NCBI GenBank assembly: GCA_963682025.1
Contig: OY821520.1
Location: 183,081,036 to 183,145,035, forward strand
Source: Cordilura impudica
Taxonomy: Eukaryota > Arthropoda > Insecta > Diptera > Scathophagidae
Reading direction: 5' to 3'
DNA: 64,000 nt
How positions within the stretch are numbered: position 1 is the stretch's first letter; the number at the start of each line of letters is the position of its first letter. The position numbers were made by a program, and so were the translations under genes. Under the pieces are notes generated by a model. That model saw only the letters and a program-made list of their open reading frames with translations. It did no database searches and was not told where the DNA came from. Positions 56,500 through 64,000 of this stretch are shown here, in pieces.

Positions 56500-57270
56500 T
56501 CATTCAAAATAAGTCAAAGAGCAGAAAACGTCCTCTTTACAGTTACTTGTATGGCTTGGCTGGGACAGCGGGGATAATAACGCTAATTGCTTTAGAAAAG
56601 GCGTATTGTACTTTTATTCATACCAGTACTTCAATAACTTTATATCCACATTCTCTTCTAAGACCGATAATGGTTATCTTAATAGTGATGAACTACTTTG
56701 ATTGGATGTTTCATCAGCACCTTCAATGGGTGAAGATGGTGGATATTCTCTCCTTTCGATACAAATTAGCAGCTGTTTAGATGATTCTGAGTTGTTAGTA
56801 TTAACCAAAGCTTTTAAAGTAAGCCAAGTTTTATAAAAAATCACCCATTAGCAGTTGTTTCTTTTGAAGATTCACGTTGTTTCATGGATTGGTTTTAATG
56901 TGATAACCAAATCCTCTATGGAATCCCATTCCTCATTTGTGAGGGGCCTTTTAAATGTTGTGAACATTTTAGCAACGATTGAAGCATGTCATTTGTCGAG
57001 TTCCATCTAGTTGGCACATCGATTTTGGGTTTGGTTAAACTTAGCATTTTAAGTGTACTTCGTAAGAGGGGAGTTCATATTGTTTTAACCACATGACGAA
57101 AACGACCATTAAGAGCGTTTTTCTGGTCCTCCTCAAAAAAAAATCTTTAACGGCTGTCTACAGTGTGTGAGCTGCGCACTTTATACATAAAACAGTTGTG
57201 CTTTTAAACATGTCTGGGCTTAAAATGTCCTCACTCTCGAAATCACTATCACTAATGTAGTTATCGTCTT
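56500..57270 (-). pseudogene. Second hAT-type transposase relic
   Basis: Minus strand: EDDNYISDSDFESEDILSPD near 57260, then CIKCAAHTL (the hAT Cys-His region), AVKDFFLRRTRKTLL, WLKQYELPSYEVHLKC, the PxPKSMCQLDGTRQMTCF segment equivalent to the RWNSTYDML block, and near 56570 the dimerisation end (YNTPFLKQLALLSPLSQPSH and CKEDVFCSL). It differs from the element at 52080 and from the relic at the left edge. Several frames; inactive. No ends found. Confidence 0.65.
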
Positions 57271-57305
57271 CCGTAAACCTAAAGTAAAAATATATTTCTC
57301 CATAA

Positions 57306-57376
57306 GCTCTGTAGCCTAGACATTAGTGTGTTGGCTTCTACTACAAATGGCCACAGGTTCAAACCCCCAGCTTGAC
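57306..57376 (+). mobile_element. tRNA-like segment (SINE head or tRNA pseudogene)
   Basis: GTAGCCTAGACATTAGTGTG then TTGGCTTCTAC, and a B-box-like GGTTCAAACCC 30 bases later (57356-57366). The A- and B-box spacing fits a tRNA-derived SINE. Acceptor and T stems do not pair well, so not a functional tRNA. Confidence 0.5.
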
Positions 57377-57549
57377 TACATATTTTTTTCATGTTCTAAT
57401 TAAGTTTTAATTAATTTTATTACATGTATTTTTTTTGCGTTTAATAATTTCGAAAAACATTACCGAAAATAACTTTTTTCAAAATTTTAGTATTACTTAA
57501 AATTTAAAGATTTTAAAAGTTATTTACTTAAATAATTCAACAACGTTTT

Positions 57550-57680
57550 CGGTCTAGACCGACTATACGTTACCCTATACCATGCGTTTATAGACCCTAT
57601 CTCTTGGTTCAACAAGTTTTTTTTGCCTTCGAACATGAAAAAGTTCAAACCACATAGTGGTATAGGGTATAGAAATATAT
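57550..57680 (-). repeat. DINE-like repeat family 1, copy J (large internal deletion)
   Basis: GGTCTAGACCGACTATACGT and CCCTATCTCTTGGTTCAAC, then straight to GAAAAAGTTCAAACCACATA and GTGGTATAGGGTATAG: the two ends with some 700 bp missing. The outermost bases (AACAAGTAAGAAAATTATAG) are absent. Confidence 0.75.
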
Positions 57681-58319
57681 ATTAAATGTAAGCATTACAA
57701 AACAACGAAAAAACATAAATTGAATTTTAAGAGTTACGACCAACGATTATTTTATTTATGTTGCCTATTTATGTTTTCCTAAAATTTTGATACCACTTAT
57801 TTTAGGTCCTTAAAAAAAACAATAAATAAGCACTGACTTTTTGAAGGTCAAATTATGTCCTTTTTTGTTTTTCTTTCGTAAATGAGAATTCTAATAATCT
57901 TTTACATGTTAACTCACATAAACGAAGTAATAACTAAAGAGAATATGAAAGTAATTGAAATTTCTTTAAATATATTTTTGTTATAAAAAATCCATTTGAG
58001 TTTTAAAACTAATGGATAGCACTCCACTTTTTAAGGAAACTATATGTCACAATATGTCTCAGGAGGGATATGGTAAGTCCAGAAATATCAAATCAGGATT
58101 AAGCAATATAATAAAACTCCCAAATCGGAACGTTGATATAGACAAAGGTGCTAAAATTCGAGACAGGTAATAATAGATCGCAATTCAAATTTTTAAAATT
58201 TTTAACTTAAGCAATTTTTGATGTCAAAACCAATCTAGAAATATTAGTTATACTGCATATTTAAAAGGAGGTGTAAACATGTATTCCAATATGAAAAAAT
58301 GGGTCAATAATTTTAAGAA
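57681..58319. other. AT-rich DNA, no gene seen
   Basis: No motif recognised. Confidence 0.5.
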
Positions 58320-58975
58320 AATTTTTAGTTTGGCAACTTTAAGCAATTGTGGACGATACCCCCAGCCCTTTGTGGCACTTGGAAAATTGAATGAAGATTT
58401 CAACACTTTTATGAACACCATACTGCTCCACTAATATTCTGCTTCAATTTAGCTATAGCACATTATTACTTGCGTTGATTGGTGCAAAATATTGAAGAAT
58501 TTTGATAGCGATACTTCAAAAGATGTCTAAAGGATTGGGACAGGCGACAAATCATTGATTTTTCAAGACGATACAAATGCCATTAGAGCATCTTAGAATG
58601 GTCAATGTCGGCCATAAAGAAGTCTTTGGGTCATTTCCCAATATAATTCGAGCTCTCGTTAGTCGGCTCAAATAGACTTCTTGAGTACAATGACTTATTT
58701 TTTATCCTACACATCAAAAATAGATCACGAAGTCAACGTTTCTCGATGCCTGAAGAAGCAGTTGCTACGTCTTAAATGCCTACTTTGAATTTGTCTCGTC
58801 CGGAAGTACATGCCTGGAAAAGTTTATTTTGAAAACCAGTAAAGCCATTTTAGTTTTTACTACTTTTTTCTCAATATATAAACTGTAGCTCTCATATAAA
58901 TAAACATGTGTAACGATGAAAAGTCTATGATTGCTTGGCGGCACTTTTAAAATTGCGACAGTTACATGGACCCAC
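58320..58975 (+). pseudogene. mariner transposase relic, C-terminal part
   Basis: The + strand near 58700-58830 reads LFFILHIKNRSRSQRFSMPE then EEAVATS and VHAWKSLF, equivalent to the mariner FFLFPHIKNKLRGQRFSSPE, EEAVEAFK and WKKCFDNWF blocks that follow the third catalytic Asp. Upstream, only traces (DWDRRQIIDFSRRYK) remain. Stops in all frames. Confidence 0.5.
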
Positions 58976-59689
58976 ATTGCATATTTTTTTCAATAAAGTA
59001 AATTATGTATGGTAAAGCAACAACCCTCTAAGATGCTCTACTAAAGCATTATCAAATAACTTTAAGTCCAAGCGTAACAGATAAAAATCTAAAGTAATAT
59101 TAATTAATATTTTGTTAGATTAATATTTTGTTAGATTTGACATCATTTTCAGACATATTGCAGTTAATACTCTAATTAATTTGCTTCTTTGATTTTGTTT
59201 AAATTTTTAATATATTTGGTAAAAGCTACAAGATATTAAATTGAAATTTTAGGTGTTGAAAAACTGCGTGGTATAAAAACCAAAATAAGAAAATTCCACA
59301 GAATAACGTTTACTTATTTGTGAAAAAAATTTTAAATTATGTTTTCATAATATGATATGAAATTAACAAATTTACTTTTGAAATATTGAGTTATTATTTA
59401 AATAAATGTAAAAATTTTTTCGTAAGCATTTTTTAAATACTAAAACTTGAAACAAATCTGTATTTTGTACAAAATAGCTGATATACCCTAAACTAGTTGA
59501 CAACTTCTAAATTGGTTGAAACACTCTTTCAGCAGGGCCCATAATTCGTGATTATTATTTCCTAAACAACCAAACTTAAAAAAGTAAATTTTTTTCAAAA
59601 AAGATTGTATGAGCTTAGACCAACCTTACAATACCCTGCACCATGAATTACGAGAAAGAGTCCCAGTATATACTTTGCTGAGAACATAA
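58976..59689. other. AT-rich DNA, no gene seen
   Basis: A TTAATATTTTGTTAGATT unit is duplicated at 59104-59140. No other feature. Confidence 0.5.
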
Positions 59690-60400
59690 CTGGATTTATA
59701 AGGAAAATTTTCATTTGCTGTTCCCATTTGAAGAAATTTGCAGCTAAGCTGCATCTATTGCTTGTAGAAACATATGGTGAGGCTGCCTTCAGTAAGAGCC
59801 ATTGTCGAGGGTGATATAAGAATGGTGAATTTGACTTCGAATACAAAAGACGTACTGAAAGATTGCAAGTTTGTGAAAATGAGGAAATAGAAATATTATT
59901 GTATCATGATTATTGCCAAACGCAAGAAGAACTGACATTTTCATTAGGAGTGACACAGCAAGCAATCGTTTTAAATCATTCGGATGGATTCAAAAACAAA
60001 GAAATTTTATTCAATTTAAAATACAGCTTGGCAAACTTAAAAGAAAGGTTTTCTGAACCGTAAAGTCACTGGTGACAAAAAAAAATTTATAAAAGTTATT
60101 GATCTGCATGCTCGTCTACTTGTTGTAGAGCCGGTCAAAACCTTTTTGAAAACATCCAATTGGGGAGTGTTACCCCACCCGCCGTATTCACCAGACATTT
60201 CTTCTTCTGATTTTCACTTGTTTCAATCGATGACGATGAAGACACCAAAAATTGGTTCAATTCGTGACTCAAAATATTCTTCAAACGCGATATACAAGTG
60301 ACAAATAAAATACAAAATTCGAAACTATTTGTACACCTGGTAGAAAATAAACATAAACAAATCGTGAAGCAGCCATATAAGGAAAAATAAATAATAAGCG
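59690..60400 (+). pseudogene. mariner transposase relic with central deletion
   Basis: + strand: KKFAAKLHLLLVETYGEAAF and KNGEFDFEYKRRTERLQV, then the open stretch 59863-60063 with HDYCQTQEELTFSLGVTQQA (the second DNA-binding helix-turn-helix), and after 60070 a jump to the C-terminal half (KTSNWGVLPHPPYSPDISSS, DFHLFQSM, with the third catalytic Asp). The region holding the first two catalytic Asp residues is deleted. Same group as 38525-38692. Confidence 0.8.
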
Positions 60401-60479
60401 ATATTAACAATTTGCTACCTCCTTAAAGTATAAAGTCACATTTCCATTTAAAAGGTTTTAAGAATTTTACCATTCATGT

Positions 60480-60860
60480 TTTTACACCCGGCAGATATGG
60501 TAGATGTGATCATTTTGCTTCAGGTTCTCTCAATCATTTGAAGTTGTAGATATGACTTTTATGCTTCACACAAATATCAGATACTTTTTCACTATTCCAA
60601 ATATAGCTCTAGGTAATTTTGGAATTAAGGCATTTGTAACCTCCCTTCCTAGAACGGCATCATTAACTAAATAAGGACAAAATAGTTATGATTATCTGAA
60701 TTATGGGATAATTGTAGATGAACTCATAGGGCATAGTTTTATGGGAGCTTAGTCGGAATATGCACCGATTTTCACTTATTTCAATAGCGATCATAGCTTA
60801 TAAAACAATATGTCAAAAATATATTGAATTTTGAGTCCTGTAGCTTCCGTAAAAGTTACA
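60480..60860 (-). repeat. DINE-like repeat family 1, copy K (very diverged)
   Basis: GGGAGCTTAGTCGGAATATG, CACCGATTTTCACTTATTTC and TCAATAGCGATCATAGC follow the family 1 order; ends are not clear. Confidence 0.45.
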
Positions 60861-61074
60861 TGGCCACGTCCGTGCATTTTCGATTAAATTTGCTCTGTGA
60901 CTTCTTTGTTCGTTCCAAAAACATCAACGATAATATTTTGTACAGTCATGCATCCTTCCTTTAAAACAGAGTTCAGAAAAAAACACGCACGGTACATATA
61001 AAAAACTCGTACATATATGTAAACAAACATAGCTCAGACCAACAAACACATATTTTTATTTTCAATGTTCTTAA

Positions 61075-61281
61075 AACATTATCCACTCTTGATCGGAAAA
61101 ATCTGAAACACCCCTATAATAACGACAACAATTCTTTAAACCAAATTTATTAAAAAAAAGAATCTAAAATAATTCATAAAATAAAAATAAAAAAATAGTA
61201 ATAAAATTGAAAAAAGAGAAATTTTATATGTTGTTTATGACTTAATTTTTTTTTTTTTTTCGATCGTGAGTGGATAATGTT
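61075..61281. mobile_element. 207-bp MITE with TTAA duplication
   Basis: Terminal inverted repeats AACATTATCCACTCTTGATC and (complement of the right end) AACATTATCCACTCACGATC, with TTAA on both sides (61071-61074 and 61282-61285), as expected for piggyBac- or Kolobok-type insertions. Non-coding. Confidence 0.75.
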
Positions 61282-61285
61282 TTAA

Positions 61286-61985
61286 TTTTTAGATGTACGC
61301 GTTGAAAAACATGTTCTGTTTTTTAGCAGTACACGTGCAAGAAAGGAACTTAAAATAAAGCTTCACTCGAATCTGTGTGGTTTATGTGTGTTCGAAACAA
61401 AAAATACGTGATAGAAAAATGTTCGTTTAAATAACGAAATATTGTGTTGGGCACCGTACAAAATTTAGAAACACACGTAATTGATATGAAAATAAAAATA
61501 TGTGGTGGCTGCTTTAGAACAGAACATTGTGTGTTTCATGTGTATATTTTCTGAACCTTGCTTTAAAATGCAATTTTTCACTTTTGCTTAATATTTTCAT
61601 CTTATTATGGCGCAATTATGAATTTTTATAACAACGAAAAATCGAATAAAAAGATATTTTAAAATAAATCCAGAGCCTAGTTCAAGCTGAAAAATACAAA
61701 AGAAAAAACAAAACGAATTCAATACTCTTTTCTCTTAGAAACAGTTAGGCTAGGTCAAAGTATGGATCGATTCGTATCATTTTTGTGGGTGTTTTCTTTT
61801 TGATGTAATATGCATTTGTATATCTAAAAACATCTATCTATTATTATTATTTTTTTTTCTAAGACCCGTACATATGTAGAAATACGGCAACAGCTTCTCT
61901 TTAAAAAATACAAAACTTCAAGACCGGGACTCCCTTCACCTTAAAAAAATTATTTTATAAAATCCATATGTTACTTTTGCATGAG
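61286..61985. other. AT-rich DNA, no gene seen
   Basis: No coding or repeat signal I can support. Confidence 0.5.
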
Positions 61986-61989
61986 TCTA

Positions 61990-62118
61990 AATATATAGTC
62001 GGATGGACGAACAGACATTTTGAAATCGATGCTGAAAGTGATTCTGGTCTAAATCAAATATTTTTGGCAGTTACAAACATCAGCACAAACTCATTATACT
62101 CTCACCATAGTGTAGGGT
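61990..62118 (-). repeat. DINE-like repeat family 1, copy L (one end)
   Basis: GATGGACGAACAGACA, TGAAAGTGATTCTGG, AAATATTTTTGGCAGTTAC and GTGTAGGGTATAATAA match the microsatellite-to-terminus part of the family. Confidence 0.7.
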
Positions 62119-63289
62119 ATAATAATCGCAACCAACTACATTTTTTTTTATCAAAAAACGGGATACCGAATGATTGTGAAAACATAAAATAATTTATTTC
62201 ACATAAAATTATATCAAAATACAATTTTACCAATTTACTGATAAAAATTATATCATATTTTTTGATTTATTTTGCCATATTTCTTATTTAGCTTTTTGTA
62301 ATACAAATTTAAAATTGCAGTAAAAATTTAAAATAATTGTACACAAGGAAAGTTTTGTATTCAAAATTCTATTAAAATTATTAATATAAATTTAAGACAT
62401 TAAACAAACTAATTGAAATTTATAACATTCTAATCAAATATTAAAACTTCATTATAAATTTTTAAACATTTTTTTTTTTGTATGAAAACATCATTCACAT
62501 CAATTAAAAAATTATATTATTGAATTTTGGTTTTTGTACAATCAAGCGGTCTAAACTTTTACTGAAATTTGTTTAAACGAAAAAACAAATAATTAAATAA
62601 AACTCTTGTGTCAATTTAAAAACTCTGTGTTTTTTGCAACAAAATATTTGTATAAATATAATTCTGTATATTTCGCAACTTTATTTGTTTAAATGTTCTA
62701 TTTAAGTCCATATATCATCAATGTTACCAAAATGTTACTTTAGGGAATTATTTTATGTGCTCATTTTATTGCACCAATATGTAACGGAACGTAAAAATTA
62801 AAATTATATAAAATTTTTTTCATGTTATTTTTAAGTTTAACTTTTTAAAACAAATTAAAAACGAAACGCTTTCGCAGATCTGCAAAAGGGCCTTAAGATT
62901 TTTCAGTCAATTTCATTGACGTTGTTTTCTATTCTTGTTATGATAAAGGATTCTTTACACTCGTTGCAAATAGTAACATAATATTTGCATAATTCAAACC
63001 GTCTCTGTGAACATCCTCTACTGCTACTGGGAACACGTTTGTATATACGTAATTGGATGGGTTTGTTGAAATTGAAACAACGTTTTTTAGTATGTGTATA
63101 GAACTACAATGTATTAGATTTTTGCAAATAATTTAATTATGTTTTTGATAGGGTCTTCCATTATGTTTGTGTAAACATACTAGTGGAATTAAAAAAATAA
63201 TTTTAGAAAATGAAAATAAAACATTAGTCAGCCATTACTGACTCTGTTATCCTGTGTGAGTAATATTCAATTCCATAAAGTTATCACTC
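62119..63289. other. AT-rich DNA, no gene seen
   Basis: Long poly-T and AT runs; nothing recognised. Confidence 0.5.
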
Positions 63290-64000
63290 ATTCAGCATCG
63301 CATAAATTCTTCTTAAAAAATTTAACAATTTAAAAATAGTATTTTCTTAAAAAATACCTTTTGTTAAAAATAGTACATATTCTTAAGAAAAGTAAATTTT
63401 CCTAAAAAAGATCATATTTTTGAAAGTTTCTTTTCTTAAAAAAGAAGCACATAATGTTAAAAAAATTAAATTTTCTAAAAAAAAATACTTATTAGTCATT
63501 TATTGTTCGGTTTAAGATCATTTATATATTTTTCTAATGAAAGAAAGATAATAATTTTTGTAATGTAAGAGAAATATTAGAAAAAAATTGAAGACAGCGC
63601 TAGATGGAGTAGCTACTTTCCAACAAAGCGCTGTCTTCAATTTTTTTTTTCTAATATTTCTCTTACATTACAAAAATTATTATCTTTCTTTCATTAGAAA
63701 AATATATAAATGATCTTAAACCGAACAATAAATGACTAATTATTCCAATACAGATCAACAATACATAACAATAACAAAAAATACTTATTTTAAAAAATAC
63801 ATTTCTTAAAAACTCATTTCTTAAATACATTTTTTAATGAAAAATGTACTTTATTTTGAAGAGTAATAAAGTTGCTTTCTTTAAAAGTTAGCTCCTTGAA
63901 AACAACCTTTCTTTAAAAAAATACCTTGTCTTAAAAAGTAACTTTTCTTTAAAAGGTAACTTCCCTTTAAAGATAATCTTCTTAAAAAGTGGCATTTTTT
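63290..64000 (+). repeat. Degenerate minisatellite of TTCTTAAAAA-type units
   Basis: Irregular units of about 16-22 bp built on TTCTTAAAAAANTA (for example near 63306, 63343, 63380, 63425, 63810, 63930, 63968) run from about 63300 to the window end, interrupted by the hairpin element at 63493-63775. The array may continue beyond the window. Confidence 0.6.
63493..63775 (+). mobile_element. Hairpin retroposon-like element, short copy
   Basis: 283 bp flanked by a perfect 13-bp duplication (AAAAAATACTTAT at 63480-63492 and 63776-63788). Arms of about 110 nt (63493-63601 and 63627-63737) are near-perfect inverted repeats around a 25-nt loop; a 37-nt unpaired tail ends ACATAACAATAAC. It lacks the 220-nt middle of the copy at 49694-50171. 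Confidence 0.8.

Noticed and set aside
1..64000. Endogenous viral genes, LTR retrotransposons or rRNA genes
   Set aside because: No capsid, polymerase, envelope, LTR, gag-pol or rRNA-like segment recognised on either strand.

Overview
The window looks like intergenic and intronic DNA from a large, very AT-rich insect genome. Everything points to a higher fly (Diptera, Schizophora), perhaps a blow-fly or house-fly relative. That placement is inferred from base composition, the abundance of Tc1/mariner and hAT relics, an I-clade LINE and a DINE-1-like repeat family. I see no bacterial or viral genes, no CRISPR array and no rRNA.

The only host gene I can support is on the + strand. Two consecutive exons (36775-36926 and 44621-44728) encode the start of the catalytic HD domain of a PDE9-type cyclic-nucleotide phosphodiesterase, with the metal-binding HDLDH motif and the following PLENHH motif. 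The intron between them is 7.7 kb and full of transposons. No upstream exon is visible in the first 36.7 kb and no downstream exon in the last 19 kb, so most of the window may be introns of this gene.

The one intact multi-ORF unit is a complete I-clade LINE on the minus strand (16939-22296). It has a gag-like ORF1 with three zinc knuckles, an ORF2 with endonuclease, reverse transcriptase and RNase H, an ATTT-type tail and a perfect 12-bp target-site duplication. It looks young and possibly active.

The rest is layered mobile DNA.
- Left edge to 3 kb: a hAT relic, then a mariner-related DDE relic split by a DINE-like repeat that is itself split by a 783-bp CACTG-ended element.
- 4.2-12.4 kb: an imperfect inverted repeat with 2.6-kb arms around a 3-kb centre that holds a LINE fragment.
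- 14.6-15.9 kb: a decayed transposase with an acidic N-terminus, then Helitron-like 3' ends.
- 23-31 kb: Tc1 and mariner relics, small MITEs and a tRNA-derived SINE.
- 31.2-36.0 kb: a larger TIR element with remnants of an unidentified protein.
- 37-49 kb: repeats, Tc1 and mariner relics within and beyond the PDE9 intron.
- 49.7-50.2 and 63.5-63.8 kb: two copies of a hairpin-shaped element with 13-bp target-site duplications.
- 52.1-55.1 kb: a hAT element complete at both ends, nested in a Tc1 relic.
- 56.5-62 kb: more hAT and mariner relics, a tRNA-like segment and a TTAA-flanked MITE.

A dispersed repeat family with a terminal AACAAGTAAG motif, a GTCC/GTCT microsatellite core and a strong palindrome recurs at least ten times and is the main target of the nested insertions. 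Insertion sites were defined by comparing interrupted with uninterrupted copies in this same window. No alignment or database search was run, so family names rest on motif recognition.
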